Assembly: GCF_012844365.1 (NCBI RefSeq) | Contig: NZ_CP051626.1 | Span: 1,054,001 to 1,118,000, forward strand | Direction: 5' to 3' | Source: Brevibacterium sp. 'Marine' | Lineage (GTDB): Bacteria; Actinomycetota; Actinomycetes; Actinomycetales; Brevibacteriaceae | Length of the DNA stretch: 64,000 nucleotides | In this document: piece after piece, positions 16,189 to 23,174 of the stretch | How positions within the stretch are numbered: the first letter of the stretch is position 1 | How the letters are laid out: each line of letters starts with the position of its first letter | Notes under the pieces: generated by a model | What the model was told of the DNA's origin: nothing | Seen by the model: only the letters and a program-made list of their open reading frames with translations | Databases searched by the model: none | Program-made: the position numbers and the translations under genes

Positions 16189-17259
16189 TTGAGCCACCTG
16201 CAGGAGTTCTTCCGCATCCCACCGGGCGAGCGCGACCATATTCCAGCGTTCCGCATCGCCTTGGGGGTTGCCGTCCCGCTCCTCGTGCTGCTCGGAATCG
16301 ACCGCCTCGACCTCGCCGTCTATGCCGCCTTCGGTGCGTTCACCGGCATCTATGCGCGCTTCGAATCCCGACGATCGCGGACCAGACGCCAGTCGATCGC
16401 AGCCGCCGTCCTTGTCATCTGCGTGGGCATCGGGGCCCTGCTCAGCAGCCTCGGAGCCTCGGTGTGGGTGCTCGTCGTCATCACTTCGCTCGTGTCCGGT
16501 GCGGGTGCGGCCATCGCCCTGCGCTTCCGGCTCAAACCCGGCGGGTCGATCTTCTTCATCTTCGCCACCGGAGCCGTCGGATCCATTCCGGGCGGCGCAT
16601 CGGTGCCGGTGGCGATGGGAGTGGCGGCTGCCTCGGCGTTGGTGTGCATCGGTCTCGGAGCGCTTGCCCACTTCGCCGGGGAACGCATGCCTCCGGAGAA
16701 GGAGACCTATGTGCGGGTCGGGCTGTCGCCGGTGGGCAAGTCCGACCTGGCAGCCCATGCCGCCCGATTCACGATCGCCCCGTTCATCGCCGGAATTCTC
16801 GGCACCCTGCTCATCGATGTGCTGCCGCTTCTGTCCCACAGCTATTGGGCGATGGTCGCGGCGGTCGCCCCGATCACTCCGCCCGGCCGCTCGGCCCGTC
16901 TCAAGCGCGGCGTCCAGCGTGTGGTCGGAACCCTGCTGGGCGTGATCGTCACCGCGTTCCTGCTGTCGTTCCCCACCGAGGCGTGGCAGCTGGTGGTGTG
17001 GGTGATCCTGCTGCAGTTCCTCGCCGAGATCTTCGTGCTGCGCAACTATTCGGTGGCTCTGCTCTTCATCACACCGCTGGCCCTGCTCATGACCCAGATC
17101 GGCGCCCCGCACCCGGTTCCGGAGCTGCTGGCCTCCCGCGCCATCGAAACCGTCATCGGCGCCGCCGTCGGCATGATCGTCGTCATCGTCGGCTTCAGCC
17201 ATGCGAAGAAGGCGCGCACCGAATTCGATGCCTCACCTCATGTTGATGCTGACGACTGA
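16189..17259 (+). CDS. FUSC-family inner-membrane protein
   Basis: About 356 residues from a TTG start preceded by AAAGAGG about 10 nt upstream; an ATG 39 codons further upstream gives an implausible N-terminus, so the start is uncertain. Two blocks of hydrophobic helices flank a short cytoplasmic loop. The second block (YWAMVAAVAPITPPGRS, LKRGVQRVVGTLLGVIVTAF) is the FUSC_2 motif seen in aromatic-acid/fusaric-acid efflux proteins. No membrane-fusion partner is adjacent. Substrate unknown. Confidence 0.78.
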   Translation: MSHLQEFFRIPPGERDHIPAFRIALGVAVPLLVLLGIDRLDLAVYAAFGAFTGIYARFESRRSRTRRQSIAAAVLVICVGIGALLSSLGASVWVLVVITSLVSGAGAAIALRFRLKPGGSIFFIFATGAVGSIPGGASVPVAMGVAAASALVCIGLGALAHFAGERMPPEKETYVRVGLSPVGKSDLAAHAARFTIAPFIAGILGTLLIDVLPLLSHSYWAMVAAVAPITPPGRSARLKRGVQRVVGTLLGVIVTAFLLSFPTEAWQLVVWVILLQFLAEIFVLRNYSVALLFITPLALLMTQIGAPHPVPELLASRAIETVIGAAVGMIVVIVGFSHAKKARTEFDASPHVDADD

Positions 17260-17367
17260 GCCGGACTGCCGACAGAACTTCTGCCGCGTCGCCTGTGCGT
17301 CGGCTATCATCGGCTCACACCGATGCGCGCATTCGGCGCCGACACGGACCCGATCCGGGAGGACACC

Positions 17368-18033
17368 ATGACCACCAGCACCGAAGTGCTCGCCACTCTG
17401 GCCTCGCTCGAGGATGAGAAGATCCGTGCCGTCAACGCCCGCCACGGCGACGACCACGCGGTCAACCTCACGAAGCTGCGGGCCGTAGCGAAAGACCTGA
17501 AGAAGAACGACGAACTCGCCGCCGAACTGTGGGACTCCGGAGACACCGCGGCCCGCCTCGTCGCGATCCTCATCATGCGCCCGAAGACCTGGAGTCAAGC
17601 ACAGCTCGATGAGATGCTGCGTGACTCCCGAGTCCCGAAGGTCCACGGGTGGCTGGTCAATTACATCGTCAAGAAGTCGCCCCACGCCGAGGCGCTGCGC
17701 CGGGATTGGATGGACGATCCGGACCCGGTGGTCGCCTCCGCCGGATGGGCGCTGACGAGCGAGCGGGTGAACCGGAAACCCGATGGCCTCGATCTGTCCG
17801 GACTGTTGGACACAATCGAAGCGGAGATGGCGGAGGCACCCGAACGTCTGCAGTGGGCGATGAACGAGACGCTGTCCTATATCGGCATCGAGAACCCGGA
17901 CCTGCGGAACCGGGCCATCGACATCGGTGAGCGCCTCGGCGTGCTCCGCGACTACCCGACCTCACCGGGATGTACCTCGCCCTTCGCCCCGACGTGGATC
18001 ACGGAGATGGTGGCCCGCAGCGCGGCGAAGTGA
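17368..18033 (+). CDS. HEAT-like protein related to DNA-alkylation-repair (AlkD) family
   Basis: 221 residues, all helical repeats: LTKLRAVAKDLKKNDELAAELW, DTAARLVAILIMRPKTWS and WGWALTSERV-like segments resemble AlkC/AlkD HEAT repeats, which flip and excise alkylated bases without base contacts. I cannot confirm the catalytic Asp/Trp set, so the enzymatic role is an inference. GGAGGACACC before the ATG decides the start. Stands alone, convergent with the amidase gene (15-nt gap). Confidence 0.65.
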   Translation: MTTSTEVLATLASLEDEKIRAVNARHGDDHAVNLTKLRAVAKDLKKNDELAAELWDSGDTAARLVAILIMRPKTWSQAQLDEMLRDSRVPKVHGWLVNYIVKKSPHAEALRRDWMDDPDPVVASAGWALTSERVNRKPDGLDLSGLLDTIEAEMAEAPERLQWAMNETLSYIGIENPDLRNRAIDIGERLGVLRDYPTSPGCTSPFAPTWITEMVARSAAK

Positions 18034-18048
18034 GCCGCGGTGCTGCTT

Positions 18049-19455
18049 CTACACTGCCGGATGGCGGGTGTGGAAGCCTGTGACCTGCTGGAAGGCGTGA
18101 CCGACGGCCAGAACGTGCGCCTCCTGGAAGTCACCGCCGACGAACTGCGCGGCCAGGGGAGTGCCCCGCTCGGTGAACCCTGCGGGCAGAGTGATCGACG
18201 GCATTCCGCAGTTGTCGATCGGAGCCGTCGGCACCGTGACCGCGGCGAACAGCTTCTGATTGGACCCCAGATTCGCCATCTGCGCAATCGTCGGTGAGCC
18301 GACGCCGATTCCCGGCAGCAGGAGCAGATCGATATCGGCCATGAGGGTGCGCATGCGCCCGGTGAAAGCTCGCCTGTTTTCGAGCAGACGATGGTAGTCG
18401 ACGGCGGAGAGTCCGCGTCCGATCTCGATGAGACCGGACAGGTCGGGGCCGTATTCATCTTTGCGGGCCGGATAGATTTCTGAGTGGACGCCGGCGGTCT
18501 CGATCCCGCACAGAGCCGTCCATTCCTGGGCCGCAGCTTCCAGACCGGGAGTTTCGACCTCGAGAACCCGCCATCCCAAGTCGGTGATCGTGTCGATGGT
18601 GTCCTCGAGCATCGCATTCGTCGCGGCATCGAAGTGCTCTTCGGCCAGTGCGCGGTCGAAGCCGACGACCGGGGCCTGGTCGACGCGCAGAGCCTGTGGA
18701 TAGTCGGGGACCGGTTCGAGCGACGAGGTGGGATCGGCAGGATCGTGGCCGGCGATGGCGCGCAGCACGATCGCGGCGTCACGGGAGCTGCGGGTCATCG
18801 GCCCGATGTGGTCGAGGCTGGGTGCGAGGGCGAAGACGCCGTGGCGGGAGACCCGGCCCCAGGTCGGTTTGAGTCCCGTGACGCCGTTGGCCGAGGACGG
18901 CAGGCGGATCGATCCACCGGTGTCCGAGCCGAGTGAGGCGAAGCAGAGCCCGGCCGCGGTGGCCACACCCGAACCGGAGGAGGAGACCCCCGACCAGGTG
19001 TCGGCATCCCACGGGTTGACCGGGGTCGGCAGGTCCGGATGATGGCCGGTGAACGCGCCCTCGGTCAGACGCAGTTTGCCGAGGACGACGGCTCCGGCGG
19101 ACCGCAGTCGGGAAACGACGGTGGCATCGAAGTCGGGGCGGAAGTTTGAGTGGATCGTAGTGCCCGCACCAGTCGGTGCGTCGTGGGTGTTCGCGAGATC
19201 CTTCACCGCTACGGGGACACCGTGCAGATCGCCGAGCCAGTTTCCGCGGGCCAGGAGTGCATCGGCGCGGTCGGCCTCGGCGAGGGCCGTTTCGGCCATG
19301 ACCGTGGCGAAGGCCTGCAGTCGGGGTTCGAGGGTGTCGATGCGCTCGAGCATCGCCTCGGTGACCTCACGCGAGGACAGCTGCCTGGTCCGAATGAGTG
19401 TCGAGACTTCGTGGAGTTCGAGGAGCGGGATCTCGGTGCTCGTCGGTGTGGTCAT
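18049..19455 (-). CDS. Amidase-signature family hydrolase
   Basis: About 468 residues. The amidase signature is complete: catalytic Lys in HGVPVAVKDLANT, the cis-Ser/nucleophile region WSGVSSSGSGVATAAG...GSDTGGSIRLP, and TWGRVSRHGVFALAPSLD. It hydrolyses a C-N amide bond, but the substrate cannot be read from sequence. It is not GatA in context: no gatC or gatB is adjacent. Two adjacent ATG codons follow an AGGGAGG site; I take the second for better spacing. Confidence 0.87.
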   Translation of the reverse strand: MTTPTSTEIPLLELHEVSTLIRTRQLSSREVTEAMLERIDTLEPRLQAFATVMAETALAEADRADALLARGNWLGDLHGVPVAVKDLANTHDAPTGAGTTIHSNFRPDFDATVVSRLRSAGAVVLGKLRLTEGAFTGHHPDLPTPVNPWDADTWSGVSSSGSGVATAAGLCFASLGSDTGGSIRLPSSANGVTGLKPTWGRVSRHGVFALAPSLDHIGPMTRSSRDAAIVLRAIAGHDPADPTSSLEPVPDYPQALRVDQAPVVGFDRALAEEHFDAATNAMLEDTIDTITDLGWRVLEVETPGLEAAAQEWTALCGIETAGVHSEIYPARKDEYGPDLSGLIEIGRGLSAVDYHRLLENRRAFTGRMRTLMADIDLLLLPGIGVGSPTIAQMANLGSNQKLFAAVTVPTAPIDNCGMPSITLPAGFTERGTPLAAQFVGGDFQEAHVLAVGHAFQQVTGFHTRHPAV

Positions 19456-19525
19456 CATGCCTCCCTGCATCGGTTTCCATCACCCTAACTGATCTTCTCA
19501 CCAGGGGGAACAGTGATTCTCAGGC

Positions 19526-19888
19526 CTATGCGCCGGCCAGTTCCCGCAGTGCTTGGATGTGTGCCTCGAGACGGGTGTTCCCGTCTTTGCTGATCGAGAC
19601 CCAGGTGCGCGGGCGTTTGCCCACGTACCCTTTCTTCACCTCGATCATTCCGGCTTTCTCGAGTGCGGTGATGTGCCGGGAGAGCACGGAATCGGAGACG
19701 CCGAGACTGTCGCGCAGCAGTTTGAACTCAGCTCTGTCCCGGTTCTTCAGGCTCGAGACGATGCCGAGCCTCGTGGGGTTGTTGAGCTCCGGTTCGAGCC
19801 GGGTCAGTGAGTCGCCGAGGTGGGGGATCGTGTCGTCTTCGGTGCGCGCGTCCTCTGGTTCGGTCGCGGAGTTGTGTTTCGCAGTCAT
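19526..19888 (-). CDS. Winged-helix transcriptional regulator
   Basis: 120 residues. A winged helix-turn-helix of the HTH_34/MarR-like kind: LNNPTRLGIVSSLKNRDRAEF, LRDSLGVSDSVLSRHITALEKAG and a wing with GYVGKRPRTWVSIS. Such proteins act as dimeric repressors, often of a co-encoded membrane protein. It follows a membrane protein gene by 13 nt, so it is likely co-transcribed with it and may bind the palindromes upstream of that gene. Confidence 0.82.
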   Translation of the reverse strand: MTAKHNSATEPEDARTEDDTIPHLGDSLTRLEPELNNPTRLGIVSSLKNRDRAEFKLLRDSLGVSDSVLSRHITALEKAGMIEVKKGYVGKRPRTWVSISKDGNTRLEAHIQALRELAGA

Positions 19889-19901
19889 CGTCGGTCCCTC
19901 C

Positions 19902-20324
19902 TCAGCGGCGCAGGGCCAGCAGGGAGAAGAACGGGGCGGCGACCCACAGCAGTCCTGCGGCGATGAACGGGATCGGACCGCCGACTGCGAACGAATCGGC
20001 CATGACGCCGGCGACGAAGGCGAGGATGATGACGCCCAGCCATGTCAGCAGCAGAGCCGTGGAGCGGCGGCTCCAGGACAGGGCCTTGACGAGGTAGACG
20101 ACCAGGGCAGGAATGATCCAGCTCAGTCCGGCTCCGGCGACGACGAGCTGGGTGGTGTTGTCGTCGATGATGCCGATGGCCATGAGCCCGACGGAAAGTC
20201 CTGTAGAGAGGACGAAGAGCAGTGTGACCAGCGGCCACGCATCTCCGCCGCGGGCCTGGGATTGGTTCGCTTCGACCTGGCTGAGAAGATCTGCCGCCTG
20301 CTGCGGGGTGGGGTTGGCGTTCAT
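19902..20324 (-). CDS. Four-helix membrane protein, partner of the winged-helix regulator
   Basis: 140 residues from the ATG giving MNANPTPQQAADLLSQVEAN, a short cytoplasmic helix. Four hydrophobic helices follow (PLVTLLFVLSTGLSVGLMAI, LVVAGAGLSWIIPALVVYLV, ALLLTWLGVIILAFVAGVMA, IPFIAAGLLWVAAPFFSLLA). No catalytic motif. Pairing of a small membrane protein with a winged-helix regulator is frequent in Gram-positive bacteria; the role is unknown. First gene of the two-gene unit, behind the palindromic operators. Confidence 0.75.
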   Translation of the reverse strand: MNANPTPQQAADLLSQVEANQSQARGGDAWPLVTLLFVLSTGLSVGLMAIGIIDDNTTQLVVAGAGLSWIIPALVVYLVKALSWSRRSTALLLTWLGVIILAFVAGVMADSFAVGGPIPFIAAGLLWVAAPFFSLLALRR

Positions 20325-20349
20325 GTCGGTTCCTCTGATTGGGGTTGCT

Positions 20350-20402
20350 CTGTGGAAGTGATTCCACAGTACCAACGACTTTCCATATTGGAAAGTACTT
20401 TC
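20350..20402. promoter_or_regulatory. Cluster of three GGAA/TTCC palindromes (candidate operators)
   Basis: Three perfect inverted repeats lie within 53 bp before the membrane-protein/regulator unit: CTGTGGAA-GTGA-TTCCACAG (20350-20369), ACTTTCCA-TAT-TGGAAAGT (20378-20396) and the 12-mer GAAAGTACTTTC (20391-20402). The last two share an arm. They are well placed for autoregulation by the winged-helix protein. Confidence 0.6.
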
Positions 20403-20416
20403 ACCAAAAACTCCCC

Positions 20417-20482
20417 AATTACTACGTGACGGCGGCCCAGCAACCTCGCGCGAGGTTGCTGGGCCGCCGTCAGGTAGCAATT
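20417..20482. repeat. Palindromic intergenic repeat element, copy 1
   Basis: A 46-bp perfect palindrome (20427-20472; half-site TGACGGCGGCCCAGCAACCT then CGC) is flanked by AATTACTACG and GGTAGCAATT, themselves inverted matches with two differences. As RNA it makes a 21-23 bp uninterrupted hairpin. It abuts the TAA stop of the flavodoxin-like gene, whose bases overlap the element end. A second copy lies about 19.5 kb away. Confidence 0.9.
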
Positions 20483-20930
20483 AGGGGGTGGAGACTGCGA
20501 CTGTGGCGGCCAGCTCAGTGGCCCGCTCCAAATGCGCCTTGGTGACTTCGCCGGTGAAGATGAGCGGGTCGAAGGCGAGCTTCCAGCCCAGGCCCGTCGT
20601 GATCTGCTTCATCGCGGTCTCGGCCCCGGTCGTGTCATAGCCGCCGTGGATCCAGTAGGAGAACGGCCTGCCGGCAGTCGGCTCGCGCACCGCGTCATAC
20701 GTGGTGTCGAAGAAGTGCTTGAGGGCACCGGAGATATAGCCGAAGTTCGCGGTCGTGCCGAGCACATAGGCATCAGCGGCGAGCACATCCTCGACGCTCG
20801 CCTCCAGCGCCGGACGGACGGTGACGTCGATGTCGCCGAGCTCGGGCATGCGCAGTCCGGATTCGGCCGCCTCGGCGATCTGTACCGTCGCCGCTGACGG
20901 GGAATGATGGACGAGCAGAACGTTGACCAT
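20481..20930 (-). CDS. Flavodoxin-like protein (NADPH-dependent FMN reductase fold)
   Basis: 149 residues. The flavodoxin fold is indicated by the N-terminal strand and phosphate-binding loop (VNVLLVHHSPSAATVQIAEA), the AYVLGTTANFGYISGALKHFFD block that contacts FMN, and YWIHGGYDTTG. It should carry FMN and act in cytoplasmic electron transfer; the partner is unknown. TAGGGT lies 6 nt before the ATG and no Shine-Dalgarno is present, so the transcript is likely leaderless. Its stop codon is partly supplied by the palindromic element. Confidence 0.8.
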   Translation of the reverse strand: MVNVLLVHHSPSAATVQIAEAAESGLRMPELGDIDVTVRPALEASVEDVLAADAYVLGTTANFGYISGALKHFFDTTYDAVREPTAGRPFSYWIHGGYDTTGAETAMKQITTGLGWKLAFDPLIFTGEVTKAHLERATELAATVAVSTP

Positions 20931-20936
20931 GGCCCC

Positions 20937-20982
20937 ACCCTAGCCCCGCCCGGTACCTTCCGTCAGCCCTCATGTCTACAGT
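20937..20982. promoter_or_regulatory. Divergent leaderless promoter pair, flavodoxin / sirtuin
   Basis: Only 58 bp separate two divergent start codons. Each has a TANNNT -10 hexamer ending 6 nt before its start: TAGGGT on the minus strand (20937-20942) and TACAGT on the plus strand (20977-20982). Confidence 0.6.
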
Positions 20983-20988
20983 GGAGCC

Positions 20989-21900
20989 ATGGCAGTCATC
21001 TTCGACCCCCTGCGCGGACGTGTGCGTCCGGAAGCGAGCCACTCCGATGCCGAGATCATCGACGTCCTCACCAGGCAGCATGCGAATGCGGACTGGGCGG
21101 TGCTGACAGGGGCGGGAATGAGCACGGACTCAGGCGTCCCCGACTACCGCGGACCGGATTCCCCGCCGCGGAAGCCAATGACGATCCAGACCTTCCACTC
21201 CCACCCCGACCAGCGAGCCAGGTACTGGGCGCGATCATGGATGGGCTGGCCGCGGATGCGCGGCACCCGACCCAACCGCGCCCACCTCGCCCTGGCCGAG
21301 CTGTCCGTGGCCGGAATCATCACCCAGAACGTCGATGGACTCCATCAGGCCGCCGCCGAGGCGGTCGCCGCCGACCGGGGGAACGGTGCCGGAGCGCCGG
21401 CGCCGAGTCCCGTCATCGACCTCCACGGCAGCCTCGACCGGGTGATCTGCCTGAGCAACGGGCACCTGTTCGACCGCGATTGGGTGCAGCGGCGACTGAG
21501 CGAACTCAACCCGGACTTCGCCGAGGAGGTCGGCATCGACCCCATCGACGTCGAAACCGCACCCGACGGCGATGTCGAACTCGAGGACACCGCCGGTTTC
21601 GCCGTCCTCGACTGCCCCGAATGCGGTGGGCTGCTCAAACCCGATGTCGTCTACTTCGGCGATTCCGTCCCGGCCGCCAGGGTCCAGGCAGCCAATCGGA
21701 TCGCTGACGGAGCCGCAGGTCTCGTGGTGCTCGGGTCCTCGCTGGCGGTGCTGTCGGGACTGCGCTTCGTCAGGGCGGCCGCGAAGGAAGGCAAACCCGT
21801 CGTCATCGTCACCGACGGACCGACCCGCGGTGACGAGCTCGCCGACTATCGGTCGATCTCCCGCGTCGCCGACTTCGTCACCGCGTGGGCAGGCCGGTGA
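20989..21900 (+). CDS. Sir2-family NAD-dependent deacylase
   Basis: 303 residues. NAD-binding and catalytic motifs are intact: VLTGAGMSTDSGVPDYRG, IITQNVDGLH and the catalytic His in IDLHGS. The zinc module is unusual: the first Cys pair reads ICLSNGH (second Cys replaced by Asn, with a His nearby) while the second pair, CPEC, is normal. It would remove acyl groups from protein lysines using NAD, in the cytoplasm. TACAGT lies 6 nt before the ATG, so the message is likely leaderless. Confidence 0.9.
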   Translation: MAVIFDPLRGRVRPEASHSDAEIIDVLTRQHANADWAVLTGAGMSTDSGVPDYRGPDSPPRKPMTIQTFHSHPDQRARYWARSWMGWPRMRGTRPNRAHLALAELSVAGIITQNVDGLHQAAAEAVAADRGNGAGAPAPSPVIDLHGSLDRVICLSNGHLFDRDWVQRRLSELNPDFAEEVGIDPIDVETAPDGDVELEDTAGFAVLDCPECGGLLKPDVVYFGDSVPAARVQAANRIADGAAGLVVLGSSLAVLSGLRFVRAAAKEGKPVVIVTDGPTRGDELADYRSISRVADFVTAWAGR

Positions 21901-21967
21901 GGCGATCGGGCGGCGGTTGGGCCAGGCATCCAGGAGAGTCCAAGCCGGGAATGGAAGACTGAGAATC

Positions 21968-22558
21968 ATGAGAGACAATCTGGCTCGAGCCGAACGACTG
22001 CGCCTTGTCGACACCGCCCGCCGCGCCGGGGACGACGCCCCCACCCTGTGTGAGGGGTGGACGGTCAGGGACCTTGCCACCCACCTCGTCATCCGCGAAC
22101 GCCACCCACGGGCAGCCGCGGGCATCTTCATGCCGAGGTTCTCCGACCGCCTGCGGGCGAAGGAAGACGAGTACGCCGAGATGCCGTTCAGTCGGCTGCT
22201 CGGACTCGTCGCCGCGCCGCCGAAGTGGACCCCGGGCGCCCTGCCGGGAGTGGAGACGGTGATGAACACGACCGAGTTCCTCGTCCACCACGAGGACATC
22301 CGCCGCGCCGCGATCGAGTGGATTCCGCGTCGGCTGTCGAAAGCAGAGACCGCGACCGTCTGGGCACAGACGAAGGTGGCCCTCCTGCCCTACGCGGCGA
22401 AGGCGAAGGGTCCCGTGACGATCGAAGCTCCGGGCTTCGGTACCCGCACAGCGGGGAAGAAGGGCAGCGGCGAGGCCACGACGATCACCGGGGCACCGCT
22501 CGAGCTGCTTCTCTATCTCATGGGACGAGAAGACCACGCACTTGTCGACGTGCACTGA
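21968..22558 (+). CDS. TIGR03085-family metal-binding protein (DinB/mycothiol-dependent type)
   Basis: 196 residues. N-terminal helix bundle of the maleylpyruvate-isomerase/DinB superfamily (LCEGWTVRDLATHLVIRERH, with the metal-ligand His) and a second conserved block EFLVHHEDIRRA. The C-terminus carries the family's TRTAGKKGSGEAT segment and ends LLYLMGREDHALVDV. Related enzymes use mycothiol as cofactor in Actinomycetia. The substrate is unknown. Monocistronic, 68 nt after the sirtuin gene. Confidence 0.85.
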   Translation: MRDNLARAERLRLVDTARRAGDDAPTLCEGWTVRDLATHLVIRERHPRAAAGIFMPRFSDRLRAKEDEYAEMPFSRLLGLVAAPPKWTPGALPGVETVMNTTEFLVHHEDIRRAAIEWIPRRLSKAETATVWAQTKVALLPYAAKAKGPVTIEAPGFGTRTAGKKGSGEATTITGAPLELLLYLMGREDHALVDVH

Positions 22559-22661
22559 ATATCGGGAAAACCCCCTCCAGGTCGGGGGATTGGTCCCTGT
22601 CGGCAGCCGGTGAGGTCTTCCTAGGCTGGTGCCAACAGCCGACACAGAGGAGACCAGCACC

Positions 22662-23063
22662 ATGAACGCAACACCCGGCCCGACGCCCGATCAGTTCGAT
22701 CAGACCTCCGCGGGTCAGTACCCCCACCCGTCCGCCGGACAGTACGAGGCACCGCAGAGCTATCCGACGCAGAATCGCTACGGCCAGCGCGCCGAGGAGG
22801 ATCCGGGCAGGGTGCTCGGCATCGTCTCGCTCGTGGCGAGTCTGTCGACCTTCCTCGGATTCAACTTCATCGGACCAGTCATCGGCATCATCACCGGACA
22901 CATGGCGCGCAAGCGCTCACAGGAAGCAAGGTACGGAGACAACGAGATGGGCAAATGGGGCTTCATCTTGGGCCTTGTCTTCCTCGGACTCCTCGTCCTC
23001 GGATGGGCACTCGGAATCTCCTTCGGCATCGTCGGCGGCCTGGCCAGCCTCATGGCCGGCTGA
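22662..23063 (+). CDS. DUF4190-type small membrane protein
   Basis: 133 residues. A Gln/Pro/Tyr-rich cytoplasmic N-terminus of about 45 residues (SAGQYPHPSAGQYEAP) precedes two hydrophobic hairpins (GRVLGIVSLVASLSTFLGFN, FIGPVIGIITGHMARKRSQ and WGFILGLVFLGLLVLGWALG), the DUF4190 pattern. The second ATG, behind AGAGGAGACC, is chosen over one 33 nt upstream. Function unknown. Confidence 0.8.
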   Translation: MNATPGPTPDQFDQTSAGQYPHPSAGQYEAPQSYPTQNRYGQRAEEDPGRVLGIVSLVASLSTFLGFNFIGPVIGIITGHMARKRSQEARYGDNEMGKWGFILGLVFLGLLVLGWALGISFGIVGGLASLMAG

Positions 23064-23094
23064 CCGCGACAACGAGGCAACACCGACAGAGGAA

Positions 23095-23132
23095 CGGCAG
23101 AGGGCCGACCCGCTTGGGTCGGCCCTCTGCCG
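23095..23132. terminator. Strong bidirectional terminator
   Basis: A 17-bp perfect stem (CGGCAGAGGGCCGACCC and its complement) with a GCTT loop separates the convergent DUF4190 and spermidine-synthase-like genes. Confidence 0.85.
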
Positions 23133-23174
23133 CAGTCGGACGCCGTTGTCAGAAGCCCGTGTCAGACGCCGCCG

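Noticed and set aside
22571-22588. CCCCC/GGGGG hairpin after the TIGR03085 gene as a terminator
   Set aside because: The stem is only 5 bp with a wide loop and no T-run; too weak to call.
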